DNA of 64,000 nt from J054 sp965221985 (lineage in GTDB: Bacteria; Pseudomonadota; Gammaproteobacteria; Steroidobacterales; GCA-2729495): NCBI GenBank assembly GCA_965221985.1, contig OZ244928.1, positions 2,666,001 to 2,730,000 on the forward strand, in the 5' to 3' direction. The notes beneath the pieces were generated by a model. That model was given only the letters and a program-made list of their open reading frames with translations. It was not told the DNA's origin and ran no database searches. How positions within the stretch are numbered: position 1 is the stretch's first letter; each line of letters begins with the position of its first letter. The position numbers and the translations under genes are program-made. Shown here one piece after another: positions 36,199-45,333 of this stretch.

Positions 36199-37746
36199 AT
36201 GGCCGCCACGATGCCTCCTGAAACCACCCTGGCGGATCTGCCAGTTGACGATCTGGACGATGGCATCATCACCGAAGCTGGTGAGCGTCTGCTGCCCTTT
36301 TCGTTCGCTAAGCGCCACGGCTTACTAATTCACGATTACATCGACGGGCGCGCGCAGCTATTGGTACGCCGTGACGCAAGCCCCACAGGGCTGGCCGAGG
36401 TTCGGCGTTTTGTCGGCGGCCCGCTGAATTCGCAGCTGGTAGATGAGGGCGAATTTGATGATCGTCTGCAAAGCACCTACGAACGAGAGTCAAATTCCAC
36501 CATGCAAATGGTCGAAGGCCTGGGCGAAGACACGGACTTATTTCGCGTGGCTCAGGAGCTGCCCGAACCTTCGGATCTCTTAGAAAGTGATGATGACGCA
36601 CCCATCATTCGCCTCATCAATGCGGTACTGACTTCGGCCGTTAAAGAAAACGCTTCCGACGTTCATATCGAACCCTTTGAAAATCGCCTCGTGGTGAGAT
36701 TTCGCGTCGACGGCGTGCTGCGCGAAGTTTTGCAATCGCGCCGAGCCGTTGCCCCGCTGGTAGTTTCCCGCATCAAAGTCATGTCCAAACTAGACATCGC
36801 GGAAAAGCGGCTGCCCCAAGATGGGCGAATTTCATTGCGAGTCGCGGGCCGCGCCGTGGATGTCCGCGTATCCACCATGCCTTCAGGGCACGGCGAACGG
36901 GTGGTATTGCGTTTACTCGACAAACAAGCTGGACGTTTGGACCTGAGTCACCTGGGCATGGAGCCCAACGATCAAGAAGCCATGGACGCGATGATCCACA
37001 AACCCCATGGCATTATTCTGGTCACGGGGCCCACGGGCTCGGGGAAAACTACAACCCTCTACGCAGCCTTAGAGCGCATCAACGACGACACACGCAATAT
37101 CATGACCGTGGAGGATCCCATCGAGTACTACATCGATGGGATCGGCCAGTCGCAGGTCAACACCAAGGTAGATATGACCTTTGCCCGCGGTCTGCGCGCA
37201 ATCCTGCGGCAAGATCCTGATGTGGTCATGGTGGGCGAGATTCGTGACCTAGAAACCGCGGAAATCGCCGTGCAAGCAAGCCTCACGGGACATTTGGTTT
37301 TATCGACCCTGCATACCAATACTGCGGTGGGCGCCGTGACCCGGCTAAGGGATATGGGGGTTGAACCCTTTCTGCTGTCATCAAGCCTCATCGGGGTGCT
37401 GGCGCAAAGACTTGTACGCCTGCTAGACCCCGACACCAAGGAAGCCTACACAGCATCAGAGTATGAGTGTCGGGCATTGGGGATGGACCCGGCCAATCCG
37501 CCCACCTTGTACCGGCCGCCAGCCAACTTGCCCGCCGCCGAAGGGTTTCGCGGGCGCACGGGCATTTACGAATTGGCGACCATTGACGATGAACTGCGCA
37601 CCATGATCCACGACGGCGCGGGAGAACATCTCTTGGAATCCTATGTTCGCGGCCGCAGCCGCAGTATTCGCGACGATGGAATTCGCCGGGTGCTAGACGG
37701 CGACACGACCCTAGAGGAAGTGTTGCGCGTCGCTCGTGGCGAGTAG
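36199..37746 (+). CDS. gspE: Type II secretion ATPase
   Basis: 515 residues. N-terminal GspL-binding domain, then the ATPase with Walker A GPTGSGKTTTLYAAL (near residue 275), Asp box, Walker B and His box (LSTLHTNTAVGAVTRL). The zinc-binding four-cysteine module usually found before GFRGRTGIYEL is not seen: only one cysteine (YECRALG) remains in that stretch, which is instead Pro/Ala-rich. It starts 2 bp after gspD. Confidence 0.94.
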   Translation: MAATMPPETTLADLPVDDLDDGIITEAGERLLPFSFAKRHGLLIHDYIDGRAQLLVRRDASPTGLAEVRRFVGGPLNSQLVDEGEFDDRLQSTYERESNSTMQMVEGLGEDTDLFRVAQELPEPSDLLESDDDAPIIRLINAVLTSAVKENASDVHIEPFENRLVVRFRVDGVLREVLQSRRAVAPLVVSRIKVMSKLDIAEKRLPQDGRISLRVAGRAVDVRVSTMPSGHGERVVLRLLDKQAGRLDLSHLGMEPNDQEAMDAMIHKPHGIILVTGPTGSGKTTTLYAALERINDDTRNIMTVEDPIEYYIDGIGQSQVNTKVDMTFARGLRAILRQDPDVVMVGEIRDLETAEIAVQASLTGHLVLSTLHTNTAVGAVTRLRDMGVEPFLLSSSLIGVLAQRLVRLLDPDTKEAYTASEYECRALGMDPANPPTLYRPPANLPAAEGFRGRTGIYELATIDDELRTMIHDGAGEHLLESYVRGRSRSIRDDGIRRVLDGDTTLEEVLRVARGE

Positions 37747-38961
37747 ATGGGTGCCTTTGAATATACCGCGGTAGATCCCTCCGGTAAGCAGCGCAAGGGC
37801 GTTATCGAGGGCGATACTGCCCGACAAGTTCGCCAGCTACTGCGCGATCGAAAACTCTTGCCGCTGACCGTCGGCGAGGTCGCGCAAAAAGAAAGCTCCC
37901 GCCAACAGTCCTTTACCCTGCGCCGCTCTTTGTCAGCGGCCGACTTGGCCTTGATTACCCGCCAGCTGGCAACCCTGGTCAAATCCTCCATGCCCTTGGA
38001 GGAAGCGCTACTGGCTGTGGGCGAACAAAACGAACTGCCGCGGCTCAAGAGCATTGTGCTGGGAGTTCGTTCGAAAGTAATGGAAGGTCATAGCCTGGCC
38101 GACGGACTGGCCGATTTCCCCAAAGCTTTCCCGGAAATCTATCGCGCCACGGTGGCCGCCGGTGAACAGTCGGGGCACTTGGATGCGGTGCTAGAGCGAC
38201 TGGCCGACTACACGGAAAATCGCCAAGAATTGCGGCAGAAAATCATGAACGCGATGATTTACCCCGTCGTCTTGACCATTCTCGCCATCAGCATCGTAAG
38301 CTTGATGCTGGTATACGTTGTACCCAAGGTTGTCGGTGTGTTTGAAAACACCGGGCAGAATTTACCGGGACTCACACAGTTTTTGATCAGCACCAGCGAT
38401 TTCATGCGCAGCTATGGCATCGCGCTGTTCATTGGCATCGCGGTGGCAGCCTGGCTAGCAAGCCGTCTGCTGCGCAAACTGCATATCCGCCGGCGATTTG
38501 ATCAAATATTGTTACGCCTGCCTGTCATCGGCAAGCTGAATCGCGGCTTTAATACAGCAAGATTCACGCGCACTTTAAGTATTCTGACAGGTAGTGGCGT
38601 ACCGGTGCTGGAATCTCTGCGTATTTCGGCGCAGGTACTGACCAATGTACCCATGCGCGAAGCCGTGGAAGACGCCGCGGCGCGGGTTCGCGAAGGGGCC
38701 GCCATCGGCAAGTCCTTGGCCGTGGGCGGATTCTTTCCACCCATTTGTATTCATTTGATATCTAGCGGCGAAGCCAGCGGCGAGTTGGAGACCATGCTCG
38801 ACCGGGCCGCGGCTAATCAGGAGCGGGAAATGGATGGGCTCATAGCCGCTCTGCTGGGGATTCTCGAACCCGCCCTAATTGTGGGCATGGGCCTCGTTGT
38901 ACTGCTGATCGTGCTGGCCATCTTATTGCCCATATTCGAGCTAAATCAGCTTGTGGGCTAG
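37747..38961 (+). CDS. gspF: Type II secretion inner-membrane platform protein
   Basis: 404 residues, normal length. Two GspF domains with conserved FPKAFPEIYRATVAAGEQSGHLDAVLERLA (split by ordinary residues) and the second-copy FFPPICIHLISSGEASGELETML; three membrane helices. It directly abuts gspE. The pseudopilin genes gspG-K and gspL-N do not follow, so the system is split or those genes lie elsewhere. Confidence 0.94.
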   Translation: MGAFEYTAVDPSGKQRKGVIEGDTARQVRQLLRDRKLLPLTVGEVAQKESSRQQSFTLRRSLSAADLALITRQLATLVKSSMPLEEALLAVGEQNELPRLKSIVLGVRSKVMEGHSLADGLADFPKAFPEIYRATVAAGEQSGHLDAVLERLADYTENRQELRQKIMNAMIYPVVLTILAISIVSLMLVYVVPKVVGVFENTGQNLPGLTQFLISTSDFMRSYGIALFIGIAVAAWLASRLLRKLHIRRRFDQILLRLPVIGKLNRGFNTARFTRTLSILTGSGVPVLESLRISAQVLTNVPMREAVEDAAARVREGAAIGKSLAVGGFFPPICIHLISSGEASGELETMLDRAAANQEREMDGLIAALLGILEPALIVGMGLVVLLIVLAILLPIFELNQLVG

Positions 38962-39130
38962 GCGATATACGCCCGTATATGGCTCTAAATATAGGGGTTT
39001 CCAGCCCTTTTAATGACCTGGTTCACGCTTTCCGCAAGTCCTTCTTGCAGCCCCTTTCACGACGCCTTATAACGAAAAAACAAAGCGGAGCTTTGCACAT
39101 AAGCGTTCGGGAATCGGAAGGAGTTATCCC

Positions 39131-39415
39131 ATGCGTGAGCCAGACGGTAAGCCGGAAAATAGTCAAGACGAAGATTTCGACGATCAGGCCAATGAAAATA
39201 TTGAGCCTGACGGTGAAGCAACCATCACCACGGATAATGTCGGCGAAACATCGGTGGAAATCGACATCAATGAGTTAATGGCTGAAATGGAAGCCGAGGG
39301 CGTTCCAACCGAACATTTGACGGAAGCCCGCAATCGCAAACGAATTGATGAGCTTTTGGAACAGCGTCGCATTGAGCGTGAATTGCAAGAACTGGAGAGT
39401 TTCGAAATCGACTAG
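39131..39415 (+). CDS. Small acidic protein, PA3496-like
   Basis: 94 residues, strongly acidic N-terminal half (Asp, Glu, Asn) and a helical C-terminal half, EARNRKRIDELLEQRRIERE. This pattern resembles the PA3496 family of putative envelope-integrity proteins, which also end in an R/K-E-rich helix. GGAAGGAG ribosome-binding site precedes ATG 39131. It marks the last backbone gene before the island; its stop is 17 bp from the left att-like repeat. Confidence 0.6.
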   Translation: MREPDGKPENSQDEDFDDQANENIEPDGEATITTDNVGETSVEIDINELMAEMEAEGVPTEHLTEARNRKRIDELLEQRRIERELQELESFEID

Positions 39416-39431
39416 GTCAAGGGTTTAGCTG

Positions 39432-39456
39432 CCGCTCAATGAAAATTTCGACTACG
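39432..39456. other. attL-like direct repeat, left edge of island
   Basis: A 25-bp sequence starting CCGCTCAATGAAAATTTCG is identical to 54914-54938, where it is the end of dnaE2. Extending to AGCT on the left gives 30 bp with one mismatch (39427-39456 versus 54909-54938). An exact copy of a gene's last codons 15.5 kb away in the same orientation is the usual trace of a site-specific integration. Confidence 0.75.
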
Positions 39457-40768
39457 GGGAGGGTGTTCAGATTTCTGTGTCAACGTGATGTTGCATAGTT
39501 AATAAGATCAAAGTTCCAGTGCGGCATCAAGCCGGCCTTCAAAAAATATCGACAACTGCGAGATTGTCAGCGTCCAGTTCTGTATCGGCATGGTCCACTT
39601 TTCACTCGCATTTTGGATGCCCATGAACAACAACTTCAACAAGCTGTCGTCGTTCGGGAAGCCGCCTTTGGTCTTGGTCAGTTTTCTAAACTGACGATGC
39701 ACCGCCTCGATGGAATTGGTGGTGTAAATAATCCGCCGGATGTCATGTGGGTACTTGAAGTAGGCGGACAGGTGCTCCCATTTCGTGCGCCAAGACTTGA
39801 TTACGATCGGGTACTTTTCACCCCACAGCGATTCCAGCTCATCCAGCGCCGCCTCGGCCTCACCGAGTGATTTGGCGCGGTACACGCGTTTCAGATCGAC
39901 CATGAACGCCTTCTGATTTTTCGAGGCCACGTAGCGCAGCGAGTTGCGGATCTGGTGCACGATGCACAGCTGAACTTCGGTGTCCGGATAAATCGAGGCG
40001 ATGGCCTCGGGAAAACCCGTTAATCCGTCAACCGAGGCGATTAGGATATCCTCGACGCCGCGGTTCTGCAGGTCCGTGAGCACCGAGAGCCAGAAGTTGG
40101 CGCCCTCGCTCTCCGAGAGATACAGACCCAGCACTTCCTTCTTGCCGTCCATGTTCAACGCCAGAACGGTGTACACAGCCTTGCTCCGATAACGGCCCTT
40201 GTCGCGGATTTTGTAGTGGATCGCATCCAACCACACAAACGGATATAGCTGCTCCAGCGGCCGAGCCTGCCAAGCTTTGACCTCGGCGATCAGCTTATCG
40301 GTGATCGTGGAAATCGTTGCCAGCGAGACGCCGATGCCGTACATCTCCTCGACATGCCCAGCAATGTCCGCGTAACTCATGCCCAAGCCGAACATCGACA
40401 GGATCTTGGTCTCGATCTCGTCTGACACTGTACGCTGGTGTTTTTTCACCAGTTGCGGCTCGAAGGTGCCGGCACGATCCCGCGGCGTCTCCAGCTCAAA
40501 CTTGCCGCTGGTGCTCTTTACCGACTTCCTCGATTTGCCGTTCTTGCGATTCTCGGCAACGTCTTCTGCCAGGTGGGAATCGAGCTCCGCCTCAAGTGCT
40601 GCTTCGGTCAGCTGCTTTACCAGCGGGCCCAAAACACCGTCCTTACCCGTGATCGACTGCCCTGATTGAACTGCCTTCAGCGCTGATTCAAAATCAAACT
40701 CCTCTGCCATGTCTCAATCCCCTTTCCGGATAGATTAAAGGATTGACACAGAATTTCTAACACTCCCC
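39456..40768 (-). mobile_element. IS256-family insertion sequence
   Basis: About 1.3 kb. Imperfect terminal inverted repeats: left GGGGAGGGTGTTCAGATTTC, right (on the complement) GGGGAGTGTTAGAAATTCTG, with the shared tail TGTGTCAA. One transposase gene inside, in the right place. No 8-9 bp target duplication is visible: TCGACTAC flanks the left and ATCATGCT the right. The left end coincides with the island boundary. Confidence 0.9.
39508..40710 (-). CDS. IS256-family transposase
   Basis: 400 residues, intact. Typical mutator-type DDE transposase: an N-terminal part with LTEAALEAELDSHLAED, then FVWLDAIHYKIRDKGR (first Asp), VLTDLQNRGVEDILIASVDGL (second Asp region) and CIVHQIRNSLRYV, and IIYTTNSIEAVHRQFRKLTK near the end with the catalytic Glu. 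It appears complete and could still be active. Confidence 0.95.
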   Translation of the reverse strand: MAEEFDFESALKAVQSGQSITGKDGVLGPLVKQLTEAALEAELDSHLAEDVAENRKNGKSRKSVKSTSGKFELETPRDRAGTFEPQLVKKHQRTVSDEIETKILSMFGLGMSYADIAGHVEEMYGIGVSLATISTITDKLIAEVKAWQARPLEQLYPFVWLDAIHYKIRDKGRYRSKAVYTVLALNMDGKKEVLGLYLSESEGANFWLSVLTDLQNRGVEDILIASVDGLTGFPEAIASIYPDTEVQLCIVHQIRNSLRYVASKNQKAFMVDLKRVYRAKSLGEAEAALDELESLWGEKYPIVIKSWRTKWEHLSAYFKYPHDIRRIIYTTNSIEAVHRQFRKLTKTKGGFPNDDSLLKLLFMGIQNASEKWTMPIQNWTLTISQLSIFFEGRLDAALEL

Positions 40769-40904
40769 ATCATGCTGGCATTGAAGCAACAAAGGCAACG
40801 AACCGCTGTTTGATCTATGTAAGTATGTGCATTGGCGTCAGATTGTCACGCCCACAACGGTATGTTGTGTCGTTAACTGTCACCGTCCAGCTCAACGGAG
40901 TTTA

Positions 40905-41588
40905 TCAGCGACGCACAAGCGCACACTTGCGACATAGCCAGTGGGTTTCGCCTACTCGTTTTTTAACAGACTTCATAATCTCCCACGTAGGGTACTTTGC
41001 TTTAAATTCTTCTGTTTTAGTGTGGTCCTCGAGTTGCGTTCCATCTTCTGAAGGGACAAAGCCATCGGTATATGCTACGATCGCAACGCCTGAACTGGCC
41101 CCTACCATAGCAACGAACTCTGGATCGCCGCCGTAATACCGTCTTCCTAGTCCACCTTCTTGCAGAACATAAACGCGACCCGGATCAAATCGCACCGTGA
41201 ATGTTGTTTCGGCCGGTGTCCCATCCGACCGCCTAATTTCGGTGCCACCTATCCTTACTTCAGAAGATGGAGATAGCCACGTAGACCGGGCCCGGACATC
41301 GTACTCGCCCGGTATCACTTCGTCGATGTTTGCTCTGCGTACTCCAGCGTGATAGTAGATTTGTTGACTTACGCTAGTAAATTCTTTTTCTGCACTACCC
41401 ACAGGTTTGATTGCCATATCGATGTCAGCAGTGTCACTAAACACAAATGCTTTCCTAGCGATACTTTCAGTGACTAACTTACGATCATCGAATTCACTTA
41501 CCCAATTGATCGTCAGCGTCGATACCCGCGTTGTCGTACACGCAGACAGTAAACCTGCCAAGGCTAAAACGACGAATCCTCTTGCCAT
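40905..41588 (-). CDS. Island lipoprotein of unknown function
   Basis: 227 residues from ATG 41588, which begins a lipoprotein signal (ALAGLLSAC). The mature part is beta-rich and contains PGEYDVRARSTW and FDPGRVYVLQEGG, but I recognise no family; it ends in a Cys-containing HWLCRKCALVRR. It is the first cargo gene right of the IS256 element and is divergent from copy A. Confidence 0.55.
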   Translation of the reverse strand: MARGFVVLALAGLLSACTTTRVSTLTINWVSEFDDRKLVTESIARKAFVFSDTADIDMAIKPVGSAEKEFTSVSQQIYYHAGVRRANIDEVIPGEYDVRARSTWLSPSSEVRIGGTEIRRSDGTPAETTFTVRFDPGRVYVLQEGGLGRRYYGGDPEFVAMVGASSGVAIVAYTDGFVPSEDGTQLEDHTKTEEFKAKYPTWEIMKSVKKRVGETHWLCRKCALVRR

Positions 41589-41670
41589 ATCGGTCCACCC
41601 CACATCTGTTGCAGATTCATATTCTAACAATGCAGCCCTATGAAAAGGTTCTCACGAGAAACTTTTCTGC

Positions 41671-42160
41671 GCGGATAGTGCGTATAAGGGGCCATTATGT
41701 CAGGAGCGTGACCGTCGGTGCGAGCTGAAACCGGTCTGCTGAGGGCAGGTCGAGGCAGCCATCCGGCGGCGCCGGTCCGACCCCTCGTCGTTCAGGTGTG
41801 TGAATCTTCCCCTTTCACCTGGAAATGTCGGCGCATCACGGCACAAGCCAAAAACCGCCCGTCCCTGCACGGTGGCCCGGGTGGTGATGAACAAGACGCA
41901 GCGGTCAGACTAAGCGATCACCCTGTGGCGGCGCTCGGCTCGGGTGCGCCGGATCGATGGGCTCCACCGTTTGGCCGAGATGGTCTAGAATCCGTTCGAT
42001 GACCGCGGGTTGCTCGATGCTGGCGATGACGCGCAAGCGCCCACCGCACTGCCGGCAGGTCTCGATATCAATCGCGAACACCCGCTTGAGGCGTTGTGCC
42101 CATGACATCGCCCGTTGCCGGTCGCTGACCGATACCTCGGCAGAGGGAGCGGCGCGAGCG
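41671..42160 (-). mobile_element. IS91/ISCR-type end fragment, copy A (longest)
   Basis: About 490 bp, starting GCGGATAGTGCGTATAAGGG. It shares this left terminus with copies at 45334, 51442 and 54101, but reaches furthest inward. The minus strand encodes the tail of an IS91-type transposase that ends at 41905, so the common outer terminus lies downstream of the transposase gene, the side where IS91 elements carry their replication origin. The rest of the transposase is missing; the right breakpoint falls just before an Mrr-like reading frame. Confidence 0.8.
41905..42160 (-). pseudogene. IS91-type transposase, C-terminal fragment
   Basis: Continuous minus-strand frame giving SDRQRAMSWAQRLKRVFAI, then CRQCGGRLRVIASIE and PIDPAHPSRAPPQGDRLV before the stop. 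The words WAQRLKRVF-x-IDIE-x-C-x-x-CGG and RVIA-IE are hallmarks of the C-terminus of IS91-family (Y1/Y2 HUH) transposases. The catalytic HUH and Tyr motifs, which lie upstream in intact proteins, are absent. Confidence 0.8.
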
Positions 42161-42505
42161 GTTGGTCGCTCGGGGGATGGTGGAATTGACGGTGTTATCG
42201 ATGAAGATCGATTGGGCTTGGATTCAGTCTATGTCCAAGCGAAGCGTTGGGAGGGCAATGTGGGCCGCCCGGTCGTACAGGCTTTTGCGGGAGCTTTGCA
42301 AGGCCATAGAGCGCATAAAGGCGTGATGATTACGACGTCAAACCATTCAGCGGAGGCCAAGGAATATGCTTCAAATTTAACAACTCGAATTGTTCTGATT
42401 GACGGCGTTCGATTGGCCGAATTGATGATCGATCACAATGTTGGCGTATCGCCTGAGTCCAAATATGTCATTAAGCGATTGGATTCGGACTATTTCGAGG
42501 ACTAA
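42161..42505 (+). pseudogene. Mrr-type restriction endonuclease, C-terminal fragment
   Basis: The plus-strand frame reads VGRSGDGGIDGVI, LGLDSVYVQAKRW, VGRPVVQAFAGAL, KGVMITTS and IVLIDGVRLAELMI. This is the catalytic part of Mrr/type IV restriction enzymes (D-x-n-Q-x-K nuclease core). The N-terminal DNA-binding half is replaced by the IS91-type fragment. The frame stays open back into copy A (from 41957), so a chimeric 182-residue protein could be made, but no proper start for a working enzyme is evident. Confidence 0.75.
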
Positions 42506-42611
42506 GCCTCAGTTTATAGGTACCGTGAGCTGGTAAGGGATTTACGGACTTTTTTCGTATATCTTCATTGACAGAAAGCAGATTAATCTGACGGAAACGG
42601 GGGGTGTAAAT

Positions 42612-43184
42612 ATGTACCGATCTTTATTTCTAACAATCGTAGTTCTTTGCGGAGGTTGCAGTGCTGCGAGTCACTACGCTAAAACTAACGTTGGAAATAG
42701 TTTAGATGGAAAGATAATCGTCGAGTGGATGGCGCCCGATCTCTTTCTATTTACTCCCAGTGAGGAGGATCCCTTGGTTTTCGTTAGGAGCGATGGGTCA
42801 AGTGTCAGGCCAGAAAGAATGCTAACGGACGGCGGGTCAATTCCTCGGCCGCTTTGGGCATTGAGGAATTTTTCACCCTGGGGTTACGGCCCTGCTTTTA
42901 TTGTTCATGACTGGTTGTTTCATATGCAAGATTGTAAATTGGCTGGGTATGAAGATTGGACTATCGACAGCGCTGCAACTGTGATGTCCGAAGTCATGAA
43001 GACAATGATGGAGGATCCGAAATTTGATTACGGAGATTCAACAACAGTATATCTAATGTATAAAGCCGTGAAGTCCCCGCCCGCGCAGGCCGCATGGGAG
43101 GACTCAAATTGCCGGAAACCGCCGCCGCCCGCCGCGGATTGGTGGCGACCAACGGAAAGATTCGTTGTCGATTTTGGGGGCTAG
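42612..43184 (+). CDS. DUF1353-family lipoprotein
   Basis: 190 residues with a lipoprotein signal (FLTIVVLCGGC). The middle contains TDGGSIPRPLWALRNFSP and AFIVHDWLFHMQD, the DUF1353 core (TD-x-x-SIPR and HDWLY), seen mostly in phage and island proteins of unknown activity. AT-rich compared with the backbone genes. The secreted metallopeptidase gene follows after 46 bp. Confidence 0.75.
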   Translation: MYRSLFLTIVVLCGGCSAASHYAKTNVGNSLDGKIIVEWMAPDLFLFTPSEEDPLVFVRSDGSSVRPERMLTDGGSIPRPLWALRNFSPWGYGPAFIVHDWLFHMQDCKLAGYEDWTIDSAATVMSEVMKTMMEDPKFDYGDSTTVYLMYKAVKSPPAQAAWEDSNCRKPPPPAADWWRPTERFVVDFGG

Positions 43185-43230
43185 TTGGGAAATCGAAACG
43201 CCAACCAATTTTATTCACTAGAGTGTAGGC

Positions 43231-45240
43231 ATGATCAGTAGGCAGCTCGAAATCACCTTCGTTCTAGTATTTCTATGCCCTGTCTTAGCCTTCGGCCAAT
43301 CTGCTTCTAGCACATCGGGTAGATTGTCAGATTCGATGTACTCAATGTTAGTCGACCTTCACCCGTTTTTGTCGTCGGTGCAGTTGTCAACTAAATTGAC
43401 AGGATTGGGTGCAGAGGCATCAGCTATTTCGAGCGTAGATCAGGCCATAAGCGCATTTCCAACCGCAAGTTCGAAATCAATAGAGGCTATATTTTCATTC
43501 TGGCCAGACGCGATTTCATATGAATTTGTGACGATAAAATCGTCTGCGCTAGTAGAGTTAGATATCGGTGGATTGATCGATGGCCCGACTGTTGTCGATC
43601 TGCTTGGTGAAAGGCGAATACTGCTTGACAAGAGAATTTCGTTCGATCGGCGCTACGCGTATTATACTTTCGGGCGACTTCCGCTGGCGCGCGTAGGTCT
43701 GAGTTTCGGGTTAGTAGGTGATTCATCAGTTCTCATTGTGGATCTGAAGGAAGGCTTAGTTTCAGGATATGCAAATTCTGTAGGGGTTGAACGGCATATA
43801 AGACCTGTTGTTATGCGCGAGCTTGAAAACGGCCAGCGAGAAAACCTACATGTGGTTGTTTCGACGCCTCCAAGGCTAACTGCCGACGATCTCAGGATTG
43901 AGAATATTGTAAATTTAGAGCCGGACAAGGCTGTCGAGGCGGAATCTGAGGAGGAAGGCGGAATAACGAATTCTCGTTTTTTGCGCGAAACAACGCTTAA
44001 TGTGATTGAAGATCCACTGACGATTTATGCTGCTTATACGGCGAATGCGTTCAATAAGGCTCAAGATGATCCCAGGGTGCTTTCACCTGCACATATTATT
44101 GAGTCTCAGGCCGGGCTCTACAAAGAGTCTTTCTCTCATGCAGGTATTGAAGTCGAAATCCAGTTTCTTAGGCCGGAACTAACCAAGTATGTAGAACCGA
44201 GTACGTCGGAAGTCGATTCTATGTCTCAAATTGTTGACGCCTTTGCCGCTGGAAGAAACGAAGAAATCGAGAAAATTAAATTGCGCCGTGCAGAGATGGG
44301 CGCAGACATCATATTCTTAATAGTTCACAATGATAATTCCGCAATCTGTGGCGAAGCAGCATCCATACCTGCGAGTATGGCGAATGCGTTTGCGGTAATA
44401 AACTGGCAGTGCATCGGTGCTGCGTTTTCCGATCTTCATGAACTCGGTCATTTGCTCGGTGCGCATCATGATCCGAAAGGCGTCCCAAAATCTGTGGACC
44501 CAAAAGATGCTCGGGCGTTCGTCCTGGACGACAGCCGTGATCCTTTTGTTACCGTAATGGGCAGGCCGCAGATCTGTAAGAAGGCGAAATGTTCCAGGAT
44601 ATCAAAGTTCAGTAATCCTTTCGGATTTCATCACGCGAAAGTAATTGGCCAACATAAGAAAGCCTATAATGCTCGTGTTATTGGAACGAATTTGCCACTT
44701 GCCGTTAAATTTGGAGAAGAGGCTGGTGGAGGCGACGCGGTTGGTCACCCGTTTCCGCCTGTTGGGGACTCAGTTATGCGTGCGGATTACATTCGGTTCG
44801 AGCAAATAGCTGGAGAACTAGATAAATCAATTCGCGAAGTTAGCGATGAAAGGGCTCGGATCGGTGATCAACGATTAGGCTATGATCGATGCGTTTACGA
44901 GAGGTTAATTAGACGTGCGGCAGCCTTTCGGACTGCATCTCGCGTCATTCAGAGTAAGCGTGTGACCGACTATTCGATTGAAAGATTGCTAGTTTCCCTG
45001 TCTCGGAAAGCAAAGAAAGCACGGCTGACTATGCCGAGTCGATCAATATCGGGCGAGGGAAATAGCAGCGCAAGGCCGGGGGGCATGAATCGGGACGATG
45101 CGGAAATCAGCATTCCGGTACGAGCGCCATATTGGTCTGCGCTGGTTTCATGGGCGGCACCATCCATATTTCCATTGCGATCTGAAGAGATCAAATTACT
45201 AGGAAGTATGCATGATTCTGACTGTGATCCTCGACACTGA
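43231..45240 (+). CDS. Secreted metzincin-like zinc peptidase
   Basis: 669 residues. Signal peptide (FVLVFLCPVLAFGQS). An N-terminal beta-rich region of about 250 residues resembles the pre-catalytic part of reprolysin-like bacterial peptidases. The zinc site HELGHLLGAHHD lies near residue 405, followed by VMGRPQICKKAKCSRISKFS, where a Met-turn (TVMG) and the RISKFSNP phrase of M12-type peptidases are visible. The C-terminal 150 residues are helical and basic. It is AT-rich and probably captured cargo; role unknown. Confidence 0.75.
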   Translation: MISRQLEITFVLVFLCPVLAFGQSASSTSGRLSDSMYSMLVDLHPFLSSVQLSTKLTGLGAEASAISSVDQAISAFPTASSKSIEAIFSFWPDAISYEFVTIKSSALVELDIGGLIDGPTVVDLLGERRILLDKRISFDRRYAYYTFGRLPLARVGLSFGLVGDSSVLIVDLKEGLVSGYANSVGVERHIRPVVMRELENGQRENLHVVVSTPPRLTADDLRIENIVNLEPDKAVEAESEEEGGITNSRFLRETTLNVIEDPLTIYAAYTANAFNKAQDDPRVLSPAHIIESQAGLYKESFSHAGIEVEIQFLRPELTKYVEPSTSEVDSMSQIVDAFAAGRNEEIEKIKLRRAEMGADIIFLIVHNDNSAICGEAASIPASMANAFAVINWQCIGAAFSDLHELGHLLGAHHDPKGVPKSVDPKDARAFVLDDSRDPFVTVMGRPQICKKAKCSRISKFSNPFGFHHAKVIGQHKKAYNARVIGTNLPLAVKFGEEAGGGDAVGHPFPPVGDSVMRADYIRFEQIAGELDKSIREVSDERARIGDQRLGYDRCVYERLIRRAAAFRTASRVIQSKRVTDYSIERLLVSLSRKAKKARLTMPSRSISGEGNSSARPGGMNRDDAEISIPVRAPYWSALVSWAAPSIFPLRSEEIKLLGSMHDSDCDPRH

Positions 45241-45333
45241 TGTCGCTAGACCATGTCTTAGTTGGGAAAACGGGGTCGAACCGCGATTTTTATATTCGAG
45301 TCGTGCCGACTAGCGGTGTGGTTTTTTCGGTCG

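Noticed and set aside
38962..38983. Terminator after gspF
   Set aside because: ATATACG-CC-CGTATAT is a good small inverted repeat, but it is AT-rich and lacks a T run, so I do not call a terminator.
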